DNA of 64,000 nt from assembly GCA_905198745.1 (NCBI GenBank), contig CAJKDU010000001.1:62001-126000 (forward strand). Direction: 5' to 3'. Each line of letters starts with the position of its first letter. The first letter of the stretch is position 1. Below are positions 1 to 8,390 of this stretch, one piece after another. The notes under the pieces are model-generated. The model did no database searches. It saw only the letters and a list, made by a program, of their open reading frames with translations, and was not told the origin of the DNA. This DNA comes from an uncultured Prevotella sp. (GTDB lineage: Bacteria; Bacteroidota; Bacteroidia; Bacteroidales; Bacteroidaceae). The translations under genes and the position numbers were made by a program.

Positions 1-633
1 GCCGACTTGCAACGCATGTATGAAGAGGCCCTCGAGCAAACCGACGTGGTGGGCATCGTCATTGGCACCCGTCCCGACTGCATCTCAACCCAGTTGCTCA
101 ACTACCTGGAAGGGTTGGCACGGCAGACATTCGTCATGGTGGAATATGGCATTGAGAGTGCCAACGACCTGACACTCAAGCGCATCAACCGCGGACACGA
201 CTTTTACTGTTCTCGACGTGCGGTGGAACAGACTGCCGAACGGGGCATACTCACAGGCGGACACGTGATTGTGGGACTTCCGGGCGAAGACCACGACGAG
301 ATCATTCGCCAGGCTCGCCTTGTGTCATCTCTTCCCCTCACCGTGCTCAAGCTCCACCAGCTGCAGATTATCCGTGGCACTCGCCTGGCAAGGGAATATG
401 AGGAGAACCCGTTCCCGGTGTTCACGGTCGACGAATACATACGCACCGTGTGCGACTATGTGGAGCGGCTGCGGCCCGACCTGGTGTTGGAGCGTTTCGT
501 CAGCCAGTCGCCAGCCCATATGCTCGTGGCTCCGCGCTGGGGACTGAAAAACCATGAGTTTGCCGACCGACTGGTGGGCTATATGCGCAAACACGGCATC
601 AAGCAAGGAGCCTTGTGGAAAGAAAACTTGTAA
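1..633 (+). CDS. TIGR01212-family radical SAM protein, 5'-truncated by window edge
   Basis: The frame is open from base 1, so this is the C-terminal 210 residues of a longer gene (the family is about 300-320 aa); the TTG at 7 and the ATG at 16 are internal codons. Visible are the radical SAM barrel segments GTRPDC, MVEYGIESAND and GGHVIVGLPGED, typical of the YhcC/TIGR01212 group. The Cx3Cx2C iron-sulfur motif would lie upstream of the window. Family knowledge: a 4Fe-4S, S-adenosylmethionine-dependent enzyme whose substrate is not well established. The gene ends with TAA at 631-633 and is followed by a strong terminator, so it is the last gene of its transcript. It converges on the decayed minus-strand operon that follows. 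Confidence 0.85.
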   Translation, partial: ADLQRMYEEALEQTDVVGIVIGTRPDCISTQLLNYLEGLARQTFVMVEYGIESANDLTLKRINRGHDFYCSRRAVEQTAERGILTGGHVIVGLPGEDHDEIIRQARLVSSLPLTVLKLHQLQIIRGTRLAREYEENPFPVFTVDEYIRTVCDYVERLRPDLVLERFVSQSPAHMLVAPRWGLKNHEFADRLVGYMRKHGIKQGALWKENL

Positions 634-653
634 GGCGTTGCCACTACACGCAA

Positions 654-704
654 CAAGGGGTGTGGACAGCCATGATTAGGCGCCACACCCCTTGATGTTT
701 TTTG
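654..704 (+). terminator. Rho-independent terminator after the radical SAM gene
   Basis: A perfect 12-bp stem (654-665 with 683-694, CAAGGGGTGTGG and its complement) with a 17-nt loop is followed by a T-rich run at 697-703. It sits 20 bp after the stop codon. The opposite flank is not T-rich, so termination is mainly for the plus strand. Confidence 0.85.
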
Positions 705-733
705 TCGTATTGTGTTATACGGGAAAGTTCCGC

Positions 734-1812
734 TTAGAACTTCACCTTCTTGCCGTTTACAATGCAAATCTGACCCTTCTGAGGAGCAGACAGACGCTGG
801 CCCTGAAGGTTATAGATCTTCACCTCACCAGCCTTGTCGGCCTTCACTGAACTGATGCCTGTTGTAGAAGTGGTGTAGAGGCCAAAGTTAAGATTGGTCT
901 TGCCACCTTCAAACGAAGCTACATAGAATTCACCAGTCTGGCTGCCTGCAGCAAGACTGGTAACGAACTCGCCTGCCTTGACACTTTCAATCTTAGCTTT
1001 CTCAAGGTCTACGACATACAAAGACTTGTCGTTGATATAGCGGGATGCCGAATAAACAGAGTTGACGCCAGTGTTACTAGCCAAATACAACTTGCCGTCA
1101 GCCAAAACTGATGCCGTGCAATCGTTTACCCAAAGATCATCAGAAGTCCTTTCGCCTTCGTCCACACCATCCTGAAGAAGCGCTTTCACCTTGAAATCAG
1201 ATTTGCCAAGCAAAGCCACGAACACATCGGAACCCCCTACGGCCGACTTGGTCAAGTCGAAACTGTTCTTGCCAGTGAAATCGCCTACAACAGCCAACTG
1301 GTCACCTACAGAATAAACCGCCTTGATATTACGTTGCTCACTGCAATCTACATTCCAATCATACTGGCCAGCAAAAGGAACGATGTCAAGAGATTTGTCA
1401 GAAAGATTGACTACCGACAAAACATATCCCTTGGCAGTACCGAAATTAACTTCTGTTCCCAAGTTGAATGTCTTGGCATCCTGCTTCTCAACCTGGCCGT
1501 AGAAATTTTGGTAATCATAGCCAATAGCCTGAGAAACCACATAGAGTTTCCCGTCAGCCACAGTGAACTTGGAAGACTGCAAATTAGCACCAAAATCAGC
1601 ACGCTTAGGGCCTGAGAGTACATAAAGGAACTTGTCAACACCAAGGTCGGCATTCAAGGTAACTATGGCGAGAGTCTGTGTGGAAACACAACCATAGCCA
1701 GTATAGCTACCTGCTGTCACCGATTCCGACTTGTCGGCATTGGTGATGATGCCGGTGAAGTTAAGGGCGGCATAAAGCGTTCCGTCAACATTCATGATTT
1801 GCTCCGGATTGC
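734..1812 (-). pseudogene. C-terminal fragment of a secreted surface protein
   Basis: The genuine-looking coding part starts around NPEQIMNVDG (near 1810) and runs about 358 residues to the stop at 734. It shows repeated beta-strand-like segments (ADGKLYVVSQ, ADGKLYLASN, TGEFYVASF), suggesting a beta-propeller-like fold, and ends in KIYNLQGQR plus a short VNGKKVKF tail, resembling C-terminal sorting-type tails of secreted Bacteroidales proteins. There is no start codon or signal peptide of its own. The longer open frame to 1924 only exists because the out-of-frame shadow of the upstream TlpA-like remnant is open. It directly abuts that remnant, so it appears to have been joined by a deletion. 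It may still be transcribed but is unlikely to be made as an intact protein. The exact family is not recognised. Confidence 0.6.
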
Positions 1813-2455
1813 ACTGCACTGCTTTGCCGCCTGGCCGTTCACATTCAGTCCCAGAGTCTTGGCATCCTTTCCGGTGATGAAGCGGATGCTCTCCAGGTTT
1901 TCGAACGAAGAAGCTGCCGCCCACACACGGAGATAGTCGGCAATGGGTGCCGAGGGTCTCATCCGCTTGATGATGTCGTCGGCGACCTGAAGATAACTGC
2001 CGATTATCGTACGCACGGAATCAGCAGCCATGCTCCTTCCATCCATCCACAGTTTCTTGGCTGCGGCTGTATAGTGGTCGTCGAAAGCCATGAGCGCCTT
2101 GGAGTCGGCATTCACGCCCTCCAACATTCATCTGCTTGTCCTTGAACGTCACCGTCATCTTGGCCTTGGCCTTGCCTGCGGGGAAACTCAAGGGGCGAAT
2201 CATCTGCGTCTGGCCTGCCACATCCACAAGTTTATATACGGCGTATGGCGACACGGCAGTGGTGACGCGTGCCTTGTTGCCCTCCACGCGGAACGTATCG
2301 ATGCGGTTCTGCCCCACCTCTGCCACTGACATCAGATAGAGCTGCAATCCCTCAGGGGCTTTTCCCTTGAGAGTGGCTTCCCCCGCCAGTCTTTGTGCTT
2401 CGGCACGAAGCACAAAGACAAGCAGCAGAGAGCATATAGTTACGAATCTTTTCAT
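1810..2455 (-). pseudogene. TlpA-type (DUF4369-like) thiol-disulfide protein remnant, frameshifted
   Basis: Starts with a signal peptide (MKRFVTICSLLLVFVLRAEA) followed by an N-terminal domain of the kind that precedes thioredoxin domains in Bacteroidetes TlpA-family proteins. The reading frame breaks near 2123: removing one T there (AATGTTGGAG to AATGTGGAG) rejoins NV-EGVNADSKALMAFDDHY in one frame, which indicates a single-base insertion. The second part (to about 1820, ending near GLNVNGQAAKQ) continues the family's middle helical region, but the thioredoxin domain with its CxxC is absent and is replaced by an unrelated surface-protein C-terminus. The start overlaps the stop of the preceding open frame as TAATG (2457-2453), so the genes were translationally coupled before decay. 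Confidence 0.65.
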
Positions 2456-4324
2456 TATTGGATACTTGTCTTATAGAACATGCTCGAAACCTTGCCACAA
2501 CAGCTCTTGTACACCTTCTTGGGCTGTATGCTGGCTGCATTGTCAGTGCGCACGTCCTTGCAGTCGTACACATAGATGTTGGCACGACGTGTGGAAGAAT
2601 CTAAGGTGGCGACATAAAGTTCGTCGCGGTCAAAGTCGCTCTCAATGCATGTTATCTCCTCCTTGTCGCTATACTTCAGCGCATACTGCTCCTTGGTGGG
2701 CAGTGTGAGCGAGGTGGCGTTGGGCAGATAGACGTAGATGCGGTTGTCGAGCACGTAGAACATGCGCTCGTAGGTCACCGAACCGGCAAACAGCGTGCCC
2801 TGGGTAGGTATAGCTGCATCGGCAGATGGCGTGAGACGCTTGGTGGGAGAACTAAAGTCAGTAGTCCCTACTGAGGATGTGGTGAGTTGCCACAGGCAAA
2901 AGTCGCCGGTAGATTTCTGCCGAGCCATGATATACATGTAGGTCTGATACGTGGCGTCGTCGGGTGCAAGGGCGGAATATACCGTCAGCAGATTGTAGTC
3001 TGCCAACTTGTCGCCAGTGCTGACAAACGGGTCGTTGCCATAGTATGTCTGGTAAGCGTCATACACGGTAACACTGTTCTTCTCATAGTCTGGATAGAAC
3101 GTCTGATAGTTGAGTCCCTGCCAGCCCTGATACTTACACTGGGTGATGTTGGACGGATAGAAGTCGGCATAGCGGTCGTACACATAGGGGAACATGTAGT
3201 TGAGGTCTACGAACACATACTGTTTCTTCTCAAAGTCGTAGGCGTAGGGATTGCCGTTGTTGGTATCGGCATAGTAGGCACCTGCCTTGAAACCGGTCAC
3301 CACATCGGCATAACTCATGTCCGTGAGCAGGGTGAGATTGTTGGCGTCGAGATAGTAGCAGTGGTCGCGGGTGGAGATGGAAAGACGGGTGAGCGTCGTT
3401 GGATAGGTAACGGTCACCAGGTTGGCTCCCACGAGTCCGTCTTCCGACAGGCCCTCGTTCATGCGTGCAAAACTGTGCTCGGTGATGACTACGTCCTTGC
3501 CCTGCTCTATGTCTTCCGGCGTGAGTGTCTTGATAAAGGCGAGGTGGCCGTGCCCGTCGGCATCGGTAGAGCAAATCATCAGTTCCTCCTCGAAGAAGCG
3601 GTTCACGTTAATGCGGTAGTCCATGGCCTTGCCCACAGAACCGTCGGTAACGGTGAGGTGGGCATAGTAGGTTCCGCCGGTGAGGAACTTGTAGTCCAGG
3701 TCGCGGTCGGTGCTCACGGTCTTGGCCGCACCAGTGTAGGTCTGCTTCTTGCGGGTAAAGAAACCATTGACCACCACATCGCCAAGTTGTTTCGAGTCAG
3801 ACTTCATCACCACCTTCATTTCTGCAGATGCCTGAAGGCTTTGCGCCTTCATACCGATGTCGGTCACGGTGACGTGCTGCCCCTTGTGTGGAGCCACGTT
3901 GAAGGAGAAGGCTCCATTGATGTCGGTCACGGTGGCGAGTTTCGTTCCTTCGAGTTTTACCTGTGCACCTATAAGGGGTTCCTTGCCGTCTTCATCAAAC
4001 ACTGTACCGGTAATCTTGTTGCCCTGATACTGGGCGACACGGTCGACAATGGTGATTTGCTTGCCGCTCACCTGATAATCATAGGGTGTACCTGCGAGGG
4101 CATAGCCCAAGACGGCAAAGAACGATTCGTTCTTTGCCGTTCACCTTAAACTTGCTCACGTCTCCGTTTACCACAAAATGGTAGTCGGATACGTTCTCGA
4201 GCTTCCTGAACACTTCTGTTAAAGTTTCGTTATCGAACACAATCGATAATTTCTTGTCTTGCGCGCTAAGAGATGTAGAGACACACATGACAAGAAATGC
4301 TAACATTACTAAAAATTTTCGCAT
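2455..4324 (-). pseudogene. SusC/RagA N-terminus fused to PKD-like lipoprotein C-terminus (decayed)
   Basis: From 4324 the frame encodes a signal peptide and an STN domain (VFDNETLTEVFRKLENVSDYHFVV). Near 4125 the frame breaks; the continuation FFAVLGYALAGTPYDYQVSGKQITI is in another frame. Next come a CarboxypepD_reg-like domain (ITGTVFDEDGKEPLIGAQV) and the start of a SusC plug (VVVNGFFTRKKQTYTGAAKTVS). Right after KTVS, near 3711, the sequence switches in frame to TDRDLDYKFLTGGTYYAHLTVTD and about 415 further residues resembling the C-terminal part of PKD-like family lipoproteins that sit downstream of SusC/SusD. The rest of the receptor, SusD and anything between are missing. Seen: two frames and a domain switch. 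Inferred: one large in-frame deletion plus a small indel. This is the promoter-proximal member of the remnant operon. Confidence 0.7.
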
Positions 4325-4365
4325 TCTCTCTCTAAAAATTAATAACTAATTCTGAATATTTTCTG

Positions 4366-4373
4366 CAAAGTTA
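4366..4373 (-). promoter_or_regulatory. Probable -7 element of the SusC-remnant operon
   Basis: On the minus strand this reads TAACTTTG, matching the Bacteroidetes -7 consensus TAnnTTTG, 42 bp before the start codon at 4324. No clear TTTG -33 element is found at the usual spacing. Confidence 0.45.
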
Positions 4374-4616
4374 TACAATCAAAAGCTAATTCATAAATTT
4401 TCAGCAAGTTATTCACTTTTACCCTGTACGATTATGACAAATTGATAGTATTTTCTGCCATAATTGTAAGAAATGGGAAAGCCAAAGGAAATCAATATGT
4501 CAGTTGGGAGACTTACGGCTTATCCGAAATTTCAAATGCCACAAGGGGTCTCGGAATCTAAATAAAAGTAAGTCTCTTCCGAAGCGGACACGACCAACAA
4601 AACAAACTATTTGCAT

Positions 4617-4683
4617 TTCGTTAGTGGCAGACTTACGATACGTTAGTGGCAGACTTACGGATCATTAATGGCAGACTTACACT
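4617..4683 (+). repeat. Tandem 21-bp intergenic repeat, three copies
   Basis: Three near-identical units built on CGTTAGTGGCAGACTTACG occur back to back (from about 4619, 4641 and 4661, the third as CATTAATGGCAGACTTACA). A degenerate relative (TTGGGAGACTTACGG) lies near 4503. Related units occur at 12929, 35393 and 58461. Confidence 0.75.
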
Positions 4684-4788
4684 TGGTTCCGTGACCTGGG
4701 CACTCATTGCCCACGGCGATGGCAACGAGTGCCGAAACAGACGGATCGTTTTCGGGCTTTCCACTTAAAAGCAGAAAACGAAGAACTG

Positions 4789-4834
4789 GTGATAGATGTG
4801 ATAGATACTTAGCCATCTATCACGCATCTATCAC
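4789..4834. repeat. Imperfect inverted repeat of GATAGAT units
   Basis: Left arm 4789-4806 (GTGATAGATGTGATAGAT) pairs with right arm 4815-4834 apart from two unpaired bases. Each arm carries two copies of TGATAGAT, so it could be a double operator or an RNA hairpin. It has no T-run and no adjacent gene. Confidence 0.6.
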
Positions 4835-4917
4835 TCCATTCAACTCGTTTATATTCAGCAGAATAATGTCCGGAATCAAGAAAAGTGATAGATTCTTGCC
4901 AAAAACGAAAAACTTTT

Positions 4918-4937
4918 CGTGCGCGTGCGCGCACGCG
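4918..4937. repeat. CG-rich alternating purine-pyrimidine palindrome
   Basis: Twenty bases of strictly alternating pyrimidine and purine contain a perfect 16-bp palindrome (4922-4937, CGCGTGCGCGCACGCG) in otherwise AT-rich surroundings. Confidence 0.8.
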
Positions 4938-5035
4938 AAACAATCATCAAACAAGGAGCAATGACGCAATGCCAAGTGATTTCAAGAGCAGAGGAAATGC
5001 AACAATTAGCCATCACTTCCAACTGTGAAAGCACC

Positions 5036-5071
5036 TAAAAAAATTATCCCCCGATTCGCATCGGAGGATAA
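5036..5071 (-). terminator. Rho-independent terminator downstream of galE
   Basis: A 12-bp stem with one mismatch (5044-5055 with 5060-5071) and a 4-nt loop. On the minus strand it is followed by seven T residues (plus-strand A-run 5037-5043). It lies about 180 bp beyond the galE stop codon. Confidence 0.8.
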
Positions 5072-5252
5072 TAACAACACAAACACAAAATCGGTCTGGA
5101 TGTCTTGGGGGACATTAACCAAACCATAACAATGGGAGTTCCACAGTTCTTATGAACAGCACTGACTGAACAACCCATTATTTATATATCCGATCGTCGT
5201 ATTCATTTGGTTCAACGACGATATACTTTCAATCTTTATCCGACGGCCATAT

Positions 5253-6290
5253 CTACATGATGCCGTCTTCGCGCAACTTCTGCTGCCACTTCCAGGCAGA
5301 AGCCAATATGTCTTCCAATGGAGTTTCAGCCTTCCATCCCAACACCTCATTGGCCTTTTTAGGATCAGCCCATACCTTTTCTATGTCGCCTTCACGACGC
5401 GGAGCATAAGTCCAGTTGACCTTTACACCAGTGGCTTTCTCAAAACCTTCAACCACTTCAAGCGTGCTCACGCCTTTTCCTGTGCCTATGTTAAAGATCT
5501 CCACTGAATCAGTATCTTCATCAAGCACACGCTCCATAGCCTTCACATGTGCCTTGGCAAGATCCACCACATAGATGTAGTCACGTATGCAAGTACCGTC
5601 GGGCGTGTTGTAATCGTTGCCGAAAATCTTGAGTTGCTTGCGAATACCCATTGCGGCCTGTGTGACATAAGGAATGAGATTCATGGGCACGCCATTGGGC
5701 AATTCGCCGATAAGCGCCGTGGGATGTGCACCAATAGGGTTGAAATAGCGGAGAATGATGCTCTTGATGGGCGCACCGCTATGAATGAAGTCCTGAATGA
5801 TTTCCTCGTTAATTTGCTTTGTATTGCCGTAAGGACTGAGTGCCTTCTGTATGGGAGCGTCTTCCGTAACGGGCAAGTGCTCCTTTGACGGCTGTCCGTA
5901 GACAGTGCAACTGGATGAAAAGATGATGCCCTTGACATCGTATTCAGGCATCAGTTCAAGCAGATTGATAAGCGAAGTGATGTTGTTGCGGTAATAGAGC
6001 AATGGTTTTTCCACGCTCTCACCCACCGCCTTGCTCGCTGCAAAATGAATGATGCCCTTGATGTCTGGATATTTCTTGAACACCCCTTCAATGGCAGCAC
6101 GGTCGCAGATGTCCACCTTCTCAAAAGCTGGACGAACGCCCGTAATCTTTTCTATTCCATCGACTACTTCTGCCTTGGAATTGGAAAGGTTGTCAACAAT
6201 TACCACCTGATAGCCTGCCTGTTGCAGTTCTACTGTGGTGTGCGAACCGATAAAGCCGGTACCGCCAGTTACCAAAATGGTCTGTTTCAT
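5253..6290 (-). CDS. galE: UDP-glucose 4-epimerase
   Basis: 345 aa with the N-terminal NAD-binding motif TGGTGFIGSHT, the SSSCTVYG segment and the catalytic YxxxK (YGNTK), all diagnostic of GalE-type extended short-chain dehydrogenases. It interconverts UDP-galactose and UDP-glucose in the cytosol, serving the Leloir pathway and glycan precursor supply. I chose the ATG at 6290 (MKQTILVTGG), which places the Rossmann motif at the usual distance; the frame is open to 6329 but those 13 residues do not look conserved. It is monocistronic, with its own promoter at 6436-6467, a roughly 140-nt leader and a terminator at 5036-5071. The galactose cluster lies elsewhere, at 42-46 kb. Confidence 0.95.
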   Translation of the reverse strand: MKQTILVTGGTGFIGSHTTVELQQAGYQVVIVDNLSNSKAEVVDGIEKITGVRPAFEKVDICDRAAIEGVFKKYPDIKGIIHFAASKAVGESVEKPLLYYRNNITSLINLLELMPEYDVKGIIFSSSCTVYGQPSKEHLPVTEDAPIQKALSPYGNTKQINEEIIQDFIHSGAPIKSIILRYFNPIGAHPTALIGELPNGVPMNLIPYVTQAAMGIRKQLKIFGNDYNTPDGTCIRDYIYVVDLAKAHVKAMERVLDEDTDSVEIFNIGTGKGVSTLEVVEGFEKATGVKVNWTYAPRREGDIEKVWADPKKANEVLGWKAETPLEDILASAWKWQQKLREDGIM

Positions 6291-6435
6291 GACAATAATA
6301 AGTTTTGAATAATTGATATGTGCTTTCATTATCCGGCATGCGCATTGTCACAACACACATCCTTAACTATTTATGTATCTGAATATTGCGCACGGGTTAA
6401 TAGCTCGAAGCGACACTTCACATACACTCATACTA

Positions 6436-6467
6436 CAAAAGTACGACAAAAACTTGGACTATGCAAA
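6436..6467 (-). promoter_or_regulatory. galE promoter, Bacteroidetes type
   Basis: On the minus strand TTTG (6467-6464), a 20-nt spacer and TACTTTTG (6443-6436) match the TTTG/TAnnTTTG consensus. It starts just beyond the rnf operon terminator. Confidence 0.8.
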
Positions 6468-6480
6468 TTTTAAGGTGAAA

Positions 6481-6517
6481 ATAAAAAAGGCAGCCTGGTG
6501 GTTGAGACCAGACTGCC
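6481..6517 (-). terminator. Rho-independent terminator of the rnf operon
   Basis: An 11-bp stem with one mismatch (6489-6499 with 6507-6517). On the minus strand a six-T run follows (plus-strand A-run 6483-6488). It lies 30 bp after the rnfA stop and directly before the galE promoter. Confidence 0.88.
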
Positions 6518-6546
6518 CTATCCTAATGAATTTGTGAAAAAGCAGT

Positions 6547-7149
6547 TTAGTTGAGGCCGAACACTGCACTCAAACCGCCCTCGAGCCCACTAAAGCCCAT
6601 AAAGGCGAGTGCGAGGATTCCGGCGGTAACGAGCACGATGGCCATACCACGCATGCCCTTGGGAATGTTGACCAGTTCCAACTGTTCACGGATACCGGCA
6701 AACACCACGAGAGCCAAGGCAAAGCCAATGGCTGTCGAGAAGGCGTAGACAATGCTCTCAAGGAGTGAATAGTCCTTCTGAATCACGTTGATGGCCACAC
6801 CAAGCACGGCACAGTTAGTGGTAATCAAAGGAAGGAAAACACCAAGGGCCTGATAGAGGGCCGGCGACACCTTCTTGAGGATAATCTCCACCATCTGTAC
6901 CAGGGCAGCAATGACGAGGATGAAAGCCAGCGTCTGCAAGTAACCCAACGAGAATGGATCGAGCACAAACTTCTGCACAAGGAAGGTCACGATAGTAGCG
7001 AGCGTGAGCACGAAAGCTACTGCTGCACCCATACCCATGGCTGTGTCCACTTTCTTCGACACGCCGAGGAACGGACAGATGCCGAGGAACTGCGACAACA
7101 CAATGTTATTGACAAAGATTGCCGAAATAAAAATCAGTATGTATTCCAT
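6547..7149 (-). CDS. rnfA: Rnf complex subunit RnfA
   Basis: 200 aa, an integral membrane protein with about six hydrophobic segments and the RnfA/NqrE signature (FVNNIVLSQFLGICPFLGVS) near the N-terminus. RnfA and RnfE are homologous subunits with opposite topology that hold an iron-sulfur centre within the membrane. The complex moves electrons between ferredoxin and NAD while pumping Na+ or H+. It is the last gene of rseC-rnfBCDGEA, 3 bp after rnfE, with the terminator immediately downstream. Length and sequence are normal. Confidence 0.95.
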   Translation of the reverse strand: MEYILIFISAIFVNNIVLSQFLGICPFLGVSKKVDTAMGMGAAVAFVLTLATIVTFLVQKFVLDPFSLGYLQTLAFILVIAALVQMVEIILKKVSPALYQALGVFLPLITTNCAVLGVAINVIQKDYSLLESIVYAFSTAIGFALALVVFAGIREQLELVNIPKGMRGMAIVLVTAGILALAFMGFSGLEGGLSAVFGLN

Positions 7150-7152
7150 GAC

Positions 7153-7740
7153 TTATGCTTTCTTTAGTTTGTTGACAATAGCGATGAGGAAACCCAGCGT
7201 AAGGAAGGCTCCAGGAGGCAGGATGAACATAAGAATGTTCGTGGTCTCTGGAAGGATGCCAATGCCGAAGATGCTGCCGGCACCCAGAATCTCGCGCACA
7301 CAGCCCAGCAGGGTAAGTGCCAAGGTGAAGCCCAGGCCGATGCCGATACCGTCGAAGAGACTGGCTACAGGTGTGTTCTTGGCTGCAAAGCTCTCGGCAC
7401 GGCCGAGGATGATACAGTTCACCACAATCAGCGGAATATAGATTCCCAGCGCCTGGTTGATGCTGTCGGGAGCATAGGCACTCATGAACATCTGAAGGAT
7501 GGTCACAAAGGCTGCAATGACTACAATGAACACTGGAATACGCACCATGTCTGGGGTAATCTTCTTGATGCAGGAGATAACGAAGTTGGTACAGATGAGC
7601 ACTGCCATGGTGGCAAGACCCATCGAAAGACCGTTGATGGCGCTGGTTGTCGTGGCCAGCGTAGGACACATACCGAGGAGAAGCACAAAGGTAGGGTTCT
7701 CCTTGATGATGCCGTTCATCAATATTTTCATATTACTCAT
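7153..7740 (-). CDS. rnfE: Rnf complex subunit RnfE (RsxE)
   Basis: 195 aa and strongly hydrophobic, with the family segments NPTFVLLLGMCPTLA near residue 15 and NCIILGRAESFA near 105. It is the partner of RnfA in the membrane core and contributes a cysteine-ligated centre. It lies 5 bp after rnfG and 3 bp before rnfA, so it is co-transcribed and probably translationally coupled. The chosen start (MSNMKILMNGIIKENP) puts the first conserved motif at the usual distance. Confidence 0.95.
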   Translation of the reverse strand: MSNMKILMNGIIKENPTFVLLLGMCPTLATTTSAINGLSMGLATMAVLICTNFVISCIKKITPDMVRIPVFIVVIAAFVTILQMFMSAYAPDSINQALGIYIPLIVVNCIILGRAESFAAKNTPVASLFDGIGIGLGFTLALTLLGCVREILGAGSIFGIGILPETTNILMFILPPGAFLTLGFLIAIVNKLKKA

Positions 7741-7745
7741 AGGGC

Positions 7746-8378
7746 TTATCCTTTCTTTTGTTTAGTAGCGCCACTCTTCGCGTCTACAGTTTTCTTGATG
7801 TAAACAGCGTAGGCCTGGTTAATGGCCTTGAGGAATGCACGCGAAGTGATTGTACTTGCAGTGATGGCATCCACGGCATTGCCGGTCTTGTCATCCTTGC
7901 TCACATGCAGGTCACCGTCTTTCGGTGTCATGCCGATGACGCTGCCCTTACCGTCTTTCTGGAACCAAGTACCTGCCTTGGCACCCAATCCCGGAGTTTC
8001 GGAATGTTTCAGGATGGTATAGCCCAGAATCTTGCCGTCGGGATCGAAACCGACGAGCACCTGAAGGTCGCCGCCGAAACCGCTTGTCGTGCTTTCCACG
8101 GCAGCACCCAATGTCTTGCCCTGCTTGTCGGCACAATTATGGATGACGAATTCCACTGCCTTGCCATCAATCGTTTCACTCACGTTCACAGGGTCAGCCA
8201 CCTGCAAGTCTTCAGTTCCCATCACGTTCTTGATGCCGGCAGCCAACGAGGCAGCAGCCTTCTCCTTGATGGGACCTTCCGTGAGATTGTTCACTGCCGC
8301 GAGTACCGCACCTACCACGAGGGCGAAACCTACGAGCACCAACACCATGTTGGTCAATGATGATTTCAATTTTTCCAT
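7746..8378 (-). CDS. rnfG: Rnf complex subunit RnfG, covalent-FMN protein
   Basis: 210 aa: one N-terminal membrane helix (about residues 11-30) and a periplasmic FMN-binding domain. The flavinylation motif appears as DAITASTITSRA, where the threonine of the TITS segment is the expected FMN attachment site; here AS stands where GA is common. Also visible are LGYTILKHSETPGLGAK and TWFQKDGKG, conserved in RnfG/NqrC. It passes electrons between the other flavin subunit RnfD and the membrane core. It lies between rnfD and rnfE with gaps of 12 and 5 bp. Confidence 0.95.
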   Translation of the reverse strand: MEKLKSSLTNMVLVLVGFALVVGAVLAAVNNLTEGPIKEKAAASLAAGIKNVMGTEDLQVADPVNVSETIDGKAVEFVIHNCADKQGKTLGAAVESTTSGFGGDLQVLVGFDPDGKILGYTILKHSETPGLGAKAGTWFQKDGKGSVIGMTPKDGDLHVSKDDKTGNAVDAITASTITSRAFLKAINQAYAVYIKKTVDAKSGATKQKKG

Positions 8379-8390
8379 TGCAATCCTCCT

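Larger units (their letters stand above)
4374..5035. other. Non-coding stretch with short repeats and palindromes
   Basis: No convincing gene is seen. The longest frame (4707-4964, plus) has no family resemblance and no promoter. The stretch holds three tandem copies of a 21-bp repeat (4617-4683), an imperfect inverted repeat (4789-4834) and a CG-rich perfect palindrome (4922-4937), listed separately. It lies between a decayed operon and the galE terminator, so it may be leftover sequence from lost genes. Confidence 0.6.

Noticed and set aside
2887..4149. 420-aa plus-strand frame opposite the SusC/PKD remnant
   Set aside because: It is an antisense shadow of the coding strand. Its long stretch of hydrophobic and His/Val residues is typical of the reverse complement of a coding sequence.
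4707..4964. 85-aa plus-strand frame in the repeat-containing gap
   Set aside because: No family resemblance or promoter, and it runs through the inverted repeat and CG palindrome, so it is probably a chance open frame.
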